64,000 nt of DNA from Pseudomonas sp. SDI (GCF_003105155.1 NZ_QETK01000007.1:62001-126000); one strand, 5' to 3'. Shown: positions 24,818 through 36,351, numbered from the stretch's first letter. Translations and numbers: made by a program. The notes: generated from the letters alone by a model not told the origin.

Positions 24818-26212
24818 TTATCCCAACTGCGCCAGGGCCTGGCGGAAGGCGGCTGGCAGGTTGTCGCCGAAGCGCACACGCCCGTCGGCCTGGGTGAAGA
24901 TACCCATGCGTGCCAGCCAGCTCTCGAACTCCGGCGCCGGTTTCAGGCCCAGGGTCTGGCGAGCGTAGAGGGCATCGTGGAACGAGGTGGTCTGGTAGTT
25001 GAGCATGATGTCGTCGGAGCCGGGGATGCCCATGATGAAGTTGATCCCGGCTACCCCCAGAAGGGTCAGGAGCATGTCCATGTCGTCCTGGTCGGCTTCG
25101 GCATGGTTGGTGTAGCAGATGTCGCAACCCATCGGGACGCCGAGCAGCTTGCCGCAGAAGTGGTCTTCGAGGCCGGCGCGGATGATCTGCTTGCCGTTGT
25201 AGAGGTATTCCGGGCCGATGAAACCGACCACGGTATTCACCAGGAACGGTTTGAAATGCCGGGCCACGGCGTAGGCGCGGGTTTCACAGGTCTGCTGGTC
25301 GACACCGTGGTGGGCGTTGGCCGATAGCGCGCTGCCCTGGCCGGTTTCGAAGTACATCAGGTTCTGTCCGAGGGTGCCGCGCTTGAGGCTCAGCCCGGCA
25401 TCGTAGCCTTCCTGCAGCAGGTTCAGGTTGATACCGAAACTGGCATTGGCCGCTTCGGTGCCGGCAATCGACTGGAACACCAGGTCCAGCGGTACGCCGC
25501 GGTTGATCGCTTCGATCGAGGTGGTGACGTGGGTGAGTACGCAGGCCTGGGTCGGAATGTCGTAGCGCTGGATGATCGCGTCGAGCATGTCCAGCAGGGC
25601 GCAGATCGAGGCGATGCTGTCGGTGGCCGGGTTGATGCCGATCATGGCGTCGCCGTTGCCGTACAGCAGGCCATCGAGAATGCTCGCAGCAATGCCGGCC
25701 GGTTCGTCGGTGGGGTGGTTCGGTTGCAAGCGGGTCGAGAGGCGCCCGCGCAGGCCCATGGTGCCGCGGAAACGGGTGACCACACGGATCTTCTGCGCGA
25801 CCAGCACCAGGTCCTGCACGCGCATGATCTTCGACACCGCAGCGGCCATTTCCGGGGTCAGTCCCGGCGCCAGGGCGCGCAGGCTGTGTTCGTCGGCCTG
25901 TTCGCCGAGCAGCCAGTCGCGCAGGCCGCCGACGGTCAGGTGGCTGACCGCGGCGAAGGCCTGTTTGTCGTGGCTGTCGATGATCAGCCGGGTCACTTCG
26001 TCGGCTTCGTAGGGGATCAGCGCTTCGCTGAGGAAGTGCGTGAGCGGGATATCCGCCAGGGCCATCTGCGCGGCGACCCGTTCGCCGTCGTTGCTGGCGG
26101 CGACACCGGCGAGGAAGTCGCCGGAGCGCGCCGGGCTGGCCTTGGCCATCACCTCTTTGAGGCTGTCGAATCGGTAGGTCTGCGTGCCTACTGCGTGTAC
26201 GAAACTTGCCAT
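24818..26212 (-). CDS. eutB: Ethanolamine ammonia-lyase large subunit
   Basis: A 464-residue catalytic TIM-barrel subunit of ethanolamine ammonia-lyase. Conserved stretches include YGNGDAMIGINPATDSIASI, ETGQGSALSANAHHGVDQQT and MGCDICYTNHAEADQDDMDM, which form the substrate and cobalamin interface. It starts MASFVHAVGTQTYRFDSLKE. It lies between the permease and eutC in the ethanolamine operon and is full length. Confidence 0.97.
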   Translation of the reverse strand: MASFVHAVGTQTYRFDSLKEVMAKASPARSGDFLAGVAASNDGERVAAQMALADIPLTHFLSEALIPYEADEVTRLIIDSHDKQAFAAVSHLTVGGLRDWLLGEQADEHSLRALAPGLTPEMAAAVSKIMRVQDLVLVAQKIRVVTRFRGTMGLRGRLSTRLQPNHPTDEPAGIAASILDGLLYGNGDAMIGINPATDSIASICALLDMLDAIIQRYDIPTQACVLTHVTTSIEAINRGVPLDLVFQSIAGTEAANASFGINLNLLQEGYDAGLSLKRGTLGQNLMYFETGQGSALSANAHHGVDQQTCETRAYAVARHFKPFLVNTVVGFIGPEYLYNGKQIIRAGLEDHFCGKLLGVPMGCDICYTNHAEADQDDMDMLLTLLGVAGINFIMGIPGSDDIMLNYQTTSFHDALYARQTLGLKPAPEFESWLARMGIFTQADGRVRFGDNLPAAFRQALAQLG

Positions 26213-26263
26213 AGAAATCTCCAGAGCGCCGCAGGGTTGGCCTGCGGCGCAGGGTGGCGGCGG

Positions 26264-27712
26264 TCAGTGCAAGGCTTCTTCGGCCTTCTGGATCGCGGCG
26301 AATTCCTCTTCCGGCGTCCCGGCCACCAGGTGATGGCGGCTATAGAACGCGAAGTAGGCGATCAACACGGCATAGATGATCGCCGCGCCAATCACCACCC
26401 GTGGGTCGACCAGGAAGCCGGCAACCACAGCGATACAGGCCAGCACCAGCGCCACGCCGGAGGTAAAGATGCCGCCTGGCGTGCGATACGGACGCTCCAT
26501 TTTCGGGCGCTTGATCCGTAGGGTGATGTGCGCGGCCATCATCAATACATAAGACAGCGTAGCGCCGAACACCGCAACGAGGATCAGCAGGTCGCCCTGG
26601 CCGGTCAGCGACAGGGCGAAACCGATGATCCCGGGGATCACCAGCGCCAGCACCGGTGCCTTGCTCTGGTTGGTTTGCGAGAGTTTGCGCGGCAGGTAGC
26701 CGGCGCGCGACAAGGCGAAGATCTGCCGCGAGTAGGCGTAGATGATCGAGAAGAAGCTGGCGATCAGGCCGGCCAGGCCGACCAGATTGACGAAACCGCC
26801 CATCCAGGTGGAGCCGCCATAGGCTTTGGCCAGTGCCTCGACCAGCGGGTTGCCCGAGCTTTTCAGCGCTTCGGCGCCGGCAGCGCCGGGGCCGATCACC
26901 AGAATCAGCAGGGCGAAGCTGAGCAGCACCAGCATGGCGCCGATCAGGCCGCGTGGCAGGTCGCGCCGTGGGTTCTTGGTTTCTTCGGCCGCCAGCGGCA
27001 CGCCTTCGACGGCGAGGAAGAACCAGATCGCGTAAGGAATCGCTGCCCACACACCCACATAACCGAACGGCAGGAAGCTGCTGGCGCCGGCGGCGTCGGT
27101 CTGGGCGATATCGAACAGGTTCTTGGCATCGAAGTGCGGCACCATCGCGACCAGGAACACGCCCAGGGCAATCGCGGCGATGGCGGTGATGATGAACATC
27201 AGCTTGAGTGCTTCACCCACGCCAAAAATGTGGATGCCGATAAAGATGATGTAGAAGGCCAGGTAGATGATCCAGCCGCCGATGCCGAACAACGACTGGC
27301 AGTAGGCGCCGATGAACACCGCGATGGCCGCGGGGGCGATGGCGTACTCGATCAGGATCGCGGTGCCGGTGAGAAAGCCGCCCCAGGGGCCGAATGCGCT
27401 GCGGGCAAAGCCGTAGCCACCCCCGGCGGTGGGGATCATCGAGGACAGTTCGGCCAGCGAGAAGCACATGCACAGGTACATGGTGGCCATCAGCAGGGTG
27501 GCGAGGAACATGCCGCCCCAGCCGCCCTGGGCCAGGCCGAAGTTCCAGCCGGCATAGTCGCCGGAAATCACGTAGGCCACGCCCAGGCCTACCAGCAATA
27601 CCCAGCCGGCGGCGCCCTTTTTCAGTTCACGTTGTTGGAAGTAGTCGGAGCCGACCTTTTCGAAGTCGACAGAAGAACCAGCCGGCGCGTTGCCGGAGTG
27701 ATCGCTTGGCAT
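26264..27712 (-). CDS. eat: Ethanolamine permease
   Basis: A 482-residue APC-family transporter of the ethanolamine permease group, with about 12 transmembrane helices. The N-terminus VGSDYFQQRELKKGAAGWVL and the stretch MIPTAGGGYGFARSAFGPWGG are characteristic. The ATG at 27712 is chosen because AGGTG precedes it by about eight bases; an in-frame GTG three codons upstream overlaps that ribosome site. It lies between exaC (150-bp gap containing a REP pair) and eutB (51-bp gap), consistent with substrate import for the lyase. Confidence 0.93.
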   Translation of the reverse strand: MPSDHSGNAPAGSSVDFEKVGSDYFQQRELKKGAAGWVLLVGLGVAYVISGDYAGWNFGLAQGGWGGMFLATLLMATMYLCMCFSLAELSSMIPTAGGGYGFARSAFGPWGGFLTGTAILIEYAIAPAAIAVFIGAYCQSLFGIGGWIIYLAFYIIFIGIHIFGVGEALKLMFIITAIAAIALGVFLVAMVPHFDAKNLFDIAQTDAAGASSFLPFGYVGVWAAIPYAIWFFLAVEGVPLAAEETKNPRRDLPRGLIGAMLVLLSFALLILVIGPGAAGAEALKSSGNPLVEALAKAYGGSTWMGGFVNLVGLAGLIASFFSIIYAYSRQIFALSRAGYLPRKLSQTNQSKAPVLALVIPGIIGFALSLTGQGDLLILVAVFGATLSYVLMMAAHITLRIKRPKMERPYRTPGGIFTSGVALVLACIAVVAGFLVDPRVVIGAAIIYAVLIAYFAFYSRHHLVAGTPEEEFAAIQKAEEALH

Positions 27713-27790
27713 AGGATTCACCTGTTTTTCTTATGGTTGCCAGCGGGATGCCGGCTTGTGGTGATGGTCTTGCATGAAGCGCGCCAGCGC

Positions 27791-27850
27791 ATCGCCGGCA
27801 TGGCCGGCTCCCACACGGAATCGCCTGGGTGGGAGCCGGCCATGCCAGCG
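27791..27850. repeat. Inverted pair of REP elements (REPIN) between exaC and eat
   Basis: The left copy ATCGCCGGCATGGCCGGCTC plus CCACA starts at 27791 on the plus strand. The right copy (27829-27850) is its near-perfect inverse, with CATGGCCGGCTCCCAC on the minus strand. The pair folds into a long hairpin inside the operon and may lower read-through or stabilise the upstream exaC mRNA. Confidence 0.8.
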
Positions 27851-27862
27851 AACGGCTGACGG

Positions 27863-29383
<1,521 letters not shown>

Positions 29384-29437
29384 GGTGTGTCTCCTGGCTA
29401 GTTATTGTGCTTGTTGATGGAGGATATGAAGCGTAGA

Positions 29438-29452
29438 GCAAAGTGCGGGCCA
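29438..29452 (-). promoter_or_regulatory. Sigma-54 (-24/-12) promoter of the ethanolamine operon
   Basis: The minus strand reads TGGCCCGCACTTTGC, which fits TGGCACG-N4-TTGC with one mismatch and exact GG-to-GC spacing. Transcription would start near 29426, about 43 nt before the exaC ATG. The adjacent divergent gene encodes a sigma-54 activator, which supports the call. I could not identify its upstream binding sites with confidence in the remaining 200 bp. Confidence 0.8.
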
Positions 29453-29651
29453 TTGCCGGCGAGCTTCGGCAAATCAAGGGTTTGCGCAGTTGCTGCGGGG
29501 GCTGGGGCAGGGTGCTGTGACGGCCTCGGTACAGCGCGAGTGACACTTTGTAGCGGCCACGGCACAGTCCGTGACCCAGCGGTCAAGCCGGCATTGCAAT
29601 GCGCCGGCGGCTGGAGGATGCTGGCTTCTCTCATCTGCGCAGAACAATAAA

Positions 29652-31571
29652 ATGCAGAGCACTCACCTCAGTCGGCATGCCCGACAAGTGTTGACCGTCA
29701 CTCAGGGCAAAGCCCACCTGGAAGGGCCCGGCAGCGATCCGTCGATCGCCCGTTCCTGGCTGCGCTGCCTTGAGGACTACCACCTCGACCCGTCGCAGAG
29801 CATGGCGCCGACCGTGCTTGAACACGGCCGTGTGCTGGAAAGCCGCGAGCGCCTGCAGCAGGTGCTGCAGATTGCCGGCAACGAGATGAACAGCCTGCAC
29901 CAGCAACTGTCCGGCGCCGGTCATGCGGTGCTGCTGACCGATGCCCGCGGGGTGATCCTCAACTGTGTCACTGCGCCCAGCGAACGGCGTATCTTCGAGC
30001 GCGCCGGGCTGTGGCTGGGTGCTGACTGGAGCGAGGCGCGCGAGGGCACCAACGGCATCGGCACCTGCCTGGTGGAGCGCCAGGCGCTGACCATCCACCA
30101 GGACGAACATTTCCGTGGCCGTCACACCGGCCTGACCTGCTCGGCCAGCCCGGTGTTCGACCCGCATGGCGAATTGCTGGCGGTACTCGACGTATCCTCG
30201 GCGCGGCCGGATGTTTCGCGCCAGAGCCAGTTCCACACCATGGCCCTGGTCAACCTCTCGGCGAAAATGATTGAGAGCTGCTATTTCCTGCGCTACTTCG
30301 ACAACCAATGGTTGCTGCGCTTTCACTTGCAGGCCGAGTCGGTCGGGCTGTTCAGCGAGGGTTTGCTGGCCTTCGATGGCGATGGGCGGATCTGTGCGGT
30401 CAACCAGAGCGCGCTGAACCTGCTCGGCAGCGTTCGCGGCGGGTTGCTGGGCAAGCCGGTGGAGATGTTCTTCGACTGCTCGCTGGATGAGCTGCTCGGT
30501 CGCGCCACGGCCCTGGCCAGTACCAGCTGGCCGCTGCGCAGCCGCGACGGACGTTCGCTGTTCGCCAGCGTCCGTGGCCAGGCTCGCGCGCTGGCGCAGC
30601 CACTGCTGCCGGCAGCACCGCGGACGAAAGCGGCGCCGGCACAGCCGCGCATCTGCATCGTCGACCCGGCCTTGCAGAACGACTTCCGCCGCGCCGTGCG
30701 GGTGTTCGAGCGCGACGTGCCGTTGTTGCTCAACGGCGAAACCGGCTGTGGCAAGGAAGCGTTCGCCAAGGCCGTGCACCAGGCCAGCCAGCGTGCCAGC
30801 CAGGCGTTCGTGGCGCTGAACTGCGCATCCATCCCGGAAAGCCTGATCGAGAGCGAGCTGTTCGGCTATCGCGGCGGCAGTTTTACCGGCGCGCGCAAGG
30901 AAGGCATGCGCGGCAAGCTGCAACAGGCCGATGGCGGCACCTTGCTGCTGGACGAGATCGGCGACATGCCGCTGGCGCTGCAAACCCGCCTGCTGCGGGT
31001 GCTGGAAGAGCGCATGGTGGTACCGATCGGTGGCGAGCCGCAGGCGGTCGATGTGCGCATCATCAGTGCCACCCACCGCAACCTGCTCGGGCGGGTGGAA
31101 GACGGCAGCTTCCGCGAGGACCTGTATTACCGCCTCAATGGCCTGGAGATCGCCTTGCCGGCGCTGCGCGAACGAAGCGACAAACCCCAGCTACTGGATT
31201 TCATCCTGGCCGAGGAAGCCGCTGGCCAAACGCTGCAGTTGATGCCGCCAGCGCGCCAGGCGCTGCTCGATTTCGCCTGGCCGGGCAACGTGCGGCAATT
31301 GCGTAATGTACTGCGCACGCTGGTGGCGCTGTGCGAACACGGGCAGATCGGCTACGACGACCTGCCGGCCATCGTCCGGCAAACGGCGCTGCGGCCGGCA
31401 GCCCCGCCGACGCCTGTGGATAACCCACTGGACGACGCCGAACGCGTGGCGCTGCTGGCGACCCTGGAGCAGAAACGCTGGCACATGACCCAGGTGGCGG
31501 CGCACTTGGGGGTGAGTCGCAATACCCTGTATCGGAAACTGCGTAAACATGGTCTGGCGCGCGGCGCCTGA
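29652..31571 (+). CDS. eatR: Sigma-54-dependent activator of ethanolamine catabolism (EatR/AcoR family)
   Basis: A 639-residue enhancer-binding protein of the AcoR type. Order: N-terminal GAF region (about 75-210, with DWSEAREGTNGIGTCLVERQ), PAS-like region (about 225-310), AAA+ domain with Walker A GETGCGKE, Walker B GGTLLLDEIGD and arginine-finger region, then a Fis-type helix-turn-helix (MTQVAAHLGVSRNTLYRKLR). The sigma-54 contact loop reads GSFTGA instead of the usual GAFTGA. The ATG at 29652 gives MQSTHLSRHARQVLT; the frame is open 27 codons further upstream without similarity. Its divergent position from exaC matches the P. aeruginosa EatR locus. Confidence 0.92.
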   Translation: MQSTHLSRHARQVLTVTQGKAHLEGPGSDPSIARSWLRCLEDYHLDPSQSMAPTVLEHGRVLESRERLQQVLQIAGNEMNSLHQQLSGAGHAVLLTDARGVILNCVTAPSERRIFERAGLWLGADWSEAREGTNGIGTCLVERQALTIHQDEHFRGRHTGLTCSASPVFDPHGELLAVLDVSSARPDVSRQSQFHTMALVNLSAKMIESCYFLRYFDNQWLLRFHLQAESVGLFSEGLLAFDGDGRICAVNQSALNLLGSVRGGLLGKPVEMFFDCSLDELLGRATALASTSWPLRSRDGRSLFASVRGQARALAQPLLPAAPRTKAAPAQPRICIVDPALQNDFRRAVRVFERDVPLLLNGETGCGKEAFAKAVHQASQRASQAFVALNCASIPESLIESELFGYRGGSFTGARKEGMRGKLQQADGGTLLLDEIGDMPLALQTRLLRVLEERMVVPIGGEPQAVDVRIISATHRNLLGRVEDGSFREDLYYRLNGLEIALPALRERSDKPQLLDFILAEEAAGQTLQLMPPARQALLDFAWPGNVRQLRNVLRTLVALCEHGQIGYDDLPAIVRQTALRPAAPPTPVDNPLDDAERVALLATLEQKRWHMTQVAAHLGVSRNTLYRKLRKHGLARGA

Positions 31572-31637
31572 GCGAAACTCAGGATGCGATTTTTCGCCCC
31601 CTAAGCTACCCTGCCTCCACGTTTCGTGAGGTCGACC

Positions 31638-32987
31638 ATGCACATTCATATTCTCGGTATCTGCGGTACTTTCATGGGCTCGCTGGCAGTGCTGGCCAAG
31701 GAACTTGGCCACCGCGTCACCGGCTCCGATGCCAACGTCTATCCGCCCATGAGTACCCAGCTGCAAGCTCAGGGTATCGAGCTGCACCAGGGCTACGACG
31801 CCGCCCAGCTGGAGCCGGCGCCGGATCTGGTGGTGATCGGCAATGCTCTGTCGCGCGGCAATCCGGCCGTCGAATATGTGCTGAACAAGGGCCTGCCGTA
31901 TGTTTCCGGGCCGCAGTGGCTGGCCGACCATGTGCTGCAAGGCCGCTGGGTGCTGGCGGTGGCCGGTACCCATGGCAAGACCACCACCAGCAGCATGCTG
32001 GCCTGGGTGCTGGAACATGCCGGGATGAGCCCGGGCTTCCTGATCGGTGGCGTGCCGCAAAACTTCTCGGTGTCGGCGCGGCTGGGCACTACGCCGTTCT
32101 TCGTGGTCGAGGCCGATGAATACGACAGCGCGTTCTTCGACAAGCGCTCGAAATTCGTCCACTACCGCCCGCGCACCGCGATCCTCAACAACCTGGAATT
32201 CGATCACGCAGACATCTTCCCGGATCTGCCGGCCATCGAGCGGCAGTTCCACCACCTGGTGCGGACCATCCCGAGCGAAGGCCTGGTCATTCACCCGACC
32301 ACCGAGCCGGCCTTGCAGCGGGTGATCCAGATGGGCTGCTGGACCCCGGTGCAAACCACCGGCGCGGGTGGCCAGTGGCAGGTCAAGCTGCTCAGTGAAG
32401 ACGGTTCGCGCTTTGAAGTGAGCTTCGAAGGCGAACGCCAGGGCGTGGTCGACTGGGCGCTGACCGGTCAGCACAACGTCGCCAATGCCCTGGCCACCCT
32501 GGCGGCGGCGCGGCATGTGGGCGTGGTGCCAGCACTGGGCATTGCGGCGTTGAGTGCATTCAAGAGCGTCAAGCGGCGTATGGAGAAAGTTGCCGAAGTT
32601 CAGGGCGTGACCATCTACGACGATTTTGCGCATCACCCGACGGCCATTGCCACCACCCTTGATGGCTTGCGCAAGCGCATCGGCGACGCGCCGCTGATCG
32701 CGGTGATCGAGCCCCGTTCCAACTCGATGAAGCTCGGCGCGCACCGCGACGGTCTGCCGGCAAGCGTCCGCGATGCCGACCAGGTGATCTGGTACGCACC
32801 GCCGAACCTGGGCTGGGACCTGGCGGCAACGGCCGCCGAGTGCACGGTGCCGGCGATTGTCGCCGACAGCCTGGAGGCGATCATCGCGCGGGTGAAAAGC
32901 CAGGCCAAGCCAGGTACCCAGGTGGTGATCATGAGCAACGGCGGCTTTGGCGGCCTGCACGGCAAACTGGCCGAGGCGCTGAAATGA
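31638..32987 (+). CDS. mpl: UDP-N-acetylmuramate:L-alanyl-gamma-D-glutamyl-meso-diaminopimelate ligase
   Basis: A 449-residue Mur-ligase-family enzyme that recycles murein tripeptide by attaching it to UDP-MurNAc. The ATP-binding loop [12 protein letters not shown] is near residue 113, with [20 protein letters not shown] typical of Mpl and [11 protein letters not shown] in the C-terminal part. The ATG start [16 protein letters not shown] is preceded by GAGG; a GTG four codons upstream is less likely. It overlaps ubiX by 4 bp and follows the regulator gene by 66 bp. Confidence 0.96.
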   Translation: MHIHILGICGTFMGSLAVLAKELGHRVTGSDANVYPPMSTQLQAQGIELHQGYDAAQLEPAPDLVVIGNALSRGNPAVEYVLNKGLPYVSGPQWLADHVLQGRWVLAVAGTHGKTTTSSMLAWVLEHAGMSPGFLIGGVPQNFSVSARLGTTPFFVVEADEYDSAFFDKRSKFVHYRPRTAILNNLEFDHADIFPDLPAIERQFHHLVRTIPSEGLVIHPTTEPALQRVIQMGCWTPVQTTGAGGQWQVKLLSEDGSRFEVSFEGERQGVVDWALTGQHNVANALATLAAARHVGVVPALGIAALSAFKSVKRRMEKVAEVQGVTIYDDFAHHPTAIATTLDGLRKRIGDAPLIAVIEPRSNSMKLGAHRDGLPASVRDADQVIWYAPPNLGWDLAATAAECTVPAIVADSLEAIIARVKSQAKPGTQVVIMSNGGFGGLHGKLAEALK

Positions 32988-33613
32988 CTGGCCCGGAACG
33001 CATCACCCTGGCGATGACCGGTGCTTCGGGCGCCCAGTATGGCTTGCGCCTGCTCGACTGCCTGGTGCGCGAGGAGCGCGAGGTGCACTTCCTGATTTCC
33101 AAGGCAGCGCAGTTGGTGATGTCGACCGAAACCGATGTGATCCTGCCGGCCAAGCCGCAAACTATGCAGGCGTTTCTCACCGAGTACACCGGCGCGGCCG
33201 CCGGGCAGATTCGGGTGTATGGCAAGGAAGACTGGATGTCGCCGGTGGCCTCGGGCTCCGGCGCGCCGGCGGCGATGGTGGTGGTGCCCTGTTCCACCGG
33301 AACCCTCTCGGCGATTGCCACGGGGGCTTGTAACAACCTGATCGAGCGGGCCGCGGACGTGACCTTGAAGGAGCGTCGACAACTGATTTTGGTGCCGCGT
33401 GAGGCACCGTTCTCGACCATTCACCTGGAGAACATGCTCAAGCTGTCGCAGATGGGCGCAGTGATCCTGCCGGCGGCGCCGGGGTTCTACCATCAGCCGC
33501 AGACCATCGATGACCTGGTCGATTTCGTGGTGGCGCGGATTCTCAACCTGCTGAACATTCCCCAGGACATGCTGCCACGCTGGGGTGAGCATCACCTGGG
33601 CGACGAGGCGTGA
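32984..33613 (+). CDS. ubiX: Flavin prenyltransferase UbiX
   Basis: A 209-residue enzyme that makes prenylated FMN, the cofactor of the UbiD decarboxylase in ubiquinone synthesis. Family features are [17 protein letters not shown] for flavin phosphate binding, [12 protein letters not shown] and [17 protein letters not shown]. It starts in the mpl stop codon (ATGA overlap) and its own stop overlaps the next lipoprotein start (GTGA), so three genes form a tightly coupled unit. Confidence 0.96.
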   Translation: MTGPERITLAMTGASGAQYGLRLLDCLVREEREVHFLISKAAQLVMSTETDVILPAKPQTMQAFLTEYTGAAAGQIRVYGKEDWMSPVASGSGAPAAMVVVPCSTGTLSAIATGACNNLIERAADVTLKERRQLILVPREAPFSTIHLENMLKLSQMGAVILPAAPGFYHQPQTIDDLVDFVVARILNLLNIPQDMLPRWGEHHLGDEA

Positions 33614-33900
33614 AAGGGCGGCTGGGTGCAGCCATGGCGCTGCTGGTGCTGCTCAATGGTTGCGCCACCGTGAGCACGCTGGATGCGGCCAAGCCGGGGG
33701 CGCCGGTGGTGTATGCCGGGACGCGGCTGGATTGGTATGCGTTACATGGCGGTTGTTGCCCCGAGGACCGTTTCGGCGCGAAGGCGCCGGCGTATCCGGG
33801 GTTGGACCTGCCGGGCAGTGCACTGCTCGATACGCTGTTGCTGCCGTTGTCGGTGCTGACGGTGCTGGGGGTGGGCTTTCAGGCTAGCGGTGGGTTGTAG
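33610..33900 (+). CDS. YceK/YidQ-like small lipoprotein
   Basis: A 96-residue lipoprotein with a short signal peptide ending in the lipobox LLNGC (Cys18). The mature part has [16 protein letters not shown] and [20 protein letters not shown], which match the YceK/YidQ (DUF1375) pattern as I remember it. The GTG start overlaps the ubiX stop by 4 bp. Function unknown; probably anchored in the outer membrane. Confidence 0.82.
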   Translation: MKGRLGAAMALLVLLNGCATVSTLDAAKPGAPVVYAGTRLDWYALHGGCCPEDRFGAKAPAYPGLDLPGSALLDTLLLPLSVLTVLGVGFQASGGL

Positions 33901-33910
33901 CGCCTTCGGA

Positions 33911-34552
33911 TCATTTACCCAATTTGCGCAACTCATCCGACTCGACGATGCGAATCCCATCCTGTTCTTCCAGCGCCAGGCGCCACAGCGCCCTGGCCAG
34001 CTGACACGCCTCGATCCCGCGATACTTGCCCGGAATCAGCTTGGACAGCGGCCCGGCAATCTGCTCGCCAAGGCGCGGTTCAACCCGCTCGCCAAGCAGC
34101 AGCGACGGCCGCGCAATGGTCAGCTGTGGCCAGTCCTGGGCCTTCAGCGCTTCCTCCATCTCGCCCTTGACGCGGTTGTAGAAAATCTTCGATTTCGAAT
34201 CGGCGCCCAACGCACTCACCACCAGCAAATGCCGCGCGCCCATTTCCCGGGCACGCTTGCTGAACGCCACCACCATGTCCAGGTCGACCTTGCGGAACGC
34301 GGTCTCCGAACCGGCTTGCTTGATGGTAGTGCCCAGGCAGCAGAAGGCGATATCGACCTGCCCTGCCAATTGCGGCAGAAACACCGCCGGGTCACCCACC
34401 GGATTCTCCAGGTGTGGGTGCTCCGCCAACGGGCGGCGGGTAGGGGCTAGCACACGACTGATGGTCGGCTCGTTAAGCAGCCGATCCAGCAGGTGTTCAC
34501 CCGTAAGTCCGGTAGCTCCGGCAAGCAGGATGTGCTGAGGCGTCAGATACAT
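33911..34552 (-). CDS. NAD(P)H-binding Rossmann-fold oxidoreductase (HTATIP2-like atypical SDR)
   Basis: A 213-residue atypical short-chain dehydrogenase/reductase. The dinucleotide loop GATGLTG is at residues 12-18 and a YNRVK tract provides the Y-x-x-x-K pair. The [20 protein letters not shown] region is typical of the HTATIP2-like subfamily. The substrate is unknown. It converges on the ubiX-lipoprotein unit and lies 26 bp after the MORN-caspase gene on the same strand, so the two may be co-transcribed. Confidence 0.85.
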   Translation of the reverse strand: MYLTPQHILLAGATGLTGEHLLDRLLNEPTISRVLAPTRRPLAEHPHLENPVGDPAVFLPQLAGQVDIAFCCLGTTIKQAGSETAFRKVDLDMVVAFSKRAREMGARHLLVVSALGADSKSKIFYNRVKGEMEEALKAQDWPQLTIARPSLLLGERVEPRLGEQIAGPLSKLIPGKYRGIEACQLARALWRLALEEQDGIRIVESDELRKLGK

Positions 34553-34578
34553 GATGTCTCTCCCTTGATACCGTCAGC

Positions 34579-36303
34579 TTAGTGGTTCCCAGCACTTTCT
34601 GCATGGACCGCATCGGTACTTTGAAGTGCCTTTCGTGCTTGCTGCTGGCGCAATTTATGCCAATGCGCCAGTACGGCTTTCGGCGCCCAGATCTGCGGTT
34701 CGGAAGCTTCGAAATCCTCCGCCTGCTCGCGCTCGGCAACGATCGCCTTGGCCTGCTCGAAGGCCTGCTGCAAGTCGTCGGTGCGGTTCAGCGCCTGGGC
34801 GAACAGGGCGTCGCCGAAGTAGGTGAAGTCGGCTTCCTCGCTGCAGCCGAACGACACCCGGTCGGCCCGCGCGGCGGTCATGATCAGGGTGCGTTCGTCC
34901 TTGAGCGGGGCAATGTAGCCACCGGAGTAACAGGCCGAGATGACAATCACCTTGTTGCGCTCCTTGAGCGGCGCCAGGGCGCTGGCCAGTTCGTCGGCCG
35001 GCAGGTCGGCCAGTTGCAGGCGTGGCAGGTCGAGCACCAGTTGGTGGTCTTCGCTGCCATGGCTGGTCAGGTAGATGAAGATCAGGTCTTCCGGGCCGCT
35101 GCGTTCGGCCAGGGTGCGGGCGGCGCGGGTGAGGTTCTCGCGGGTGGCCAGCGGGCGGTCGGCGAGGTGATCGCGATGGTTGACCAGGCTCAGGTTGGTC
35201 ACTGCGCCAAAGCGCGTCTTGAGCATGTTGCCGACGTAATCGGCCTCGCGCATGAATACGCTCTGCTTGCCGTCGCCGGCCAGGGTCAGGCTGTACAGCT
35301 CGATCTCGGCGTTGGACGCGGGCACCTGGTCGAGTGCCTTGTCGAGCAGGCGGCCCTGATTGAGCAGGGCCAGTTCCAGCGGGTCAGGCAGCAGGTGGCC
35401 GTTGTCGTCGCGTACGCGCAGGCCGTTGACCCAGAAGCCGCTTTCGACTGGCCCATCGATCGGGGTCAGGCGCCCGGCGCCCTGGTACGTGTCATTCTCG
35501 AAACCGCCGACATACGTGCTGCCATCGGCCAGTTGCAGGCGGCCACTGCCGGCAAAGCGCCAGTCGCGGAAGTTGCCCTTGTAATGGCTGCCGTCGACGC
35601 CGAACAGTTCGCCCTTGCCGGTCAGCGAGCCGTCGCGGAACTGGCCGATCCAGACGTCGCCATCGGCGTTTTCGTAGCGGCCGCGGCCTTCCAGGCGGCT
35701 GTCCTTGAACTCGCCGATATACTGGTCGCCCTCGGCGCTGTTGAAGGTGCCATTGCCTTGCAACTGGCCGTTGACGAAATGCCCGCTGAACTGGTTGCCA
35801 CTGGCGTCGCTGCGAATGCCTTCGCCGTTCGGTTTGCCCTTGGCGAACAGGCCCTGATACTGGCTACCATCGGCCAGGGTGAGGTGGCCGGCGCCGCTGT
35901 ACTGGTCGTCCTTGAACTGGCCGCGGTACTGTTGGCCACGCTCCTTCAGGGTGCCTTCGCCGTCGCGGCGGCCGAGCTTGAAACCGCCGCTGTAACTGCT
36001 GCCGGCGCCGCTGCTGAGCACGCCCTGGCCATGGAACAGGCCCTGCTCGAACTGGCCCCGGTACACCTCGCCGTTGCTGCCGTGCCATTCGCCCTGGCCA
36101 TGCCACTGGCCATTGCTGAAATTGCCGGCGTACCAGCTGCCGTTGGGGTAGTCGACCCGCCCTGGCCCCTGCAGCAGCCCGTTGACCACCTCGCCACGAT
36201 AGCGGCCGCCATCGGGCAGGCGTGCGTCGGGCGGCGACAACGGTTCACCGTCGCCACAGGCGGCTAGCAGGAGGGTAAGGGCGAGGGGAACGAGTGGGCG
36301 CAT
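34579..36303 (-). CDS. Lipoprotein with MORN repeats and a caspase-like C13 peptidase domain
   Basis: A 574-residue lipoprotein (lipobox LAAC, Cys16). About 11 tandem 23-residue MORN repeats (pattern YxGxFxxGxxxGxGxxxxxDGxx) fill residues about 33-285, beginning YRGEVVNGLLQGPGRV and ending near YVGGFENDTYQGAG. A caspase/legumain-like domain follows at about 335-545, with the catalytic His in LTSHGSEDHQ and Cys in SACYSGGYI. Both catalytic residues are present, so it is probably an active cysteine protease of the periplasm or outer membrane. MORN repeats often bind membrane lipids or proteins. No substrate is known to me. A 13-bp hairpin separates it from the upstream maoC-like gene. Confidence 0.88.
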   Translation of the reverse strand: MRPLVPLALTLLLAACGDGEPLSPPDARLPDGGRYRGEVVNGLLQGPGRVDYPNGSWYAGNFSNGQWHGQGEWHGSNGEVYRGQFEQGLFHGQGVLSSGAGSSYSGGFKLGRRDGEGTLKERGQQYRGQFKDDQYSGAGHLTLADGSQYQGLFAKGKPNGEGIRSDASGNQFSGHFVNGQLQGNGTFNSAEGDQYIGEFKDSRLEGRGRYENADGDVWIGQFRDGSLTGKGELFGVDGSHYKGNFRDWRFAGSGRLQLADGSTYVGGFENDTYQGAGRLTPIDGPVESGFWVNGLRVRDDNGHLLPDPLELALLNQGRLLDKALDQVPASNAEIELYSLTLAGDGKQSVFMREADYVGNMLKTRFGAVTNLSLVNHRDHLADRPLATRENLTRAARTLAERSGPEDLIFIYLTSHGSEDHQLVLDLPRLQLADLPADELASALAPLKERNKVIVISACYSGGYIAPLKDERTLIMTAARADRVSFGCSEEADFTYFGDALFAQALNRTDDLQQAFEQAKAIVAEREQAEDFEASEPQIWAPKAVLAHWHKLRQQQARKALQSTDAVHAESAGNH

Positions 36304-36351
36304 GACGGGGTCCGGGCAAGTAAGGCCCCGAGTATGCCGCAGATTGTCTCG

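Noticed and set aside
34850..36220. A DNA tandem repeat in the MORN region.
   Set aside because: The 23-residue periodicity is clear in protein, but the DNA units differ too much to be a simple tandem repeat.
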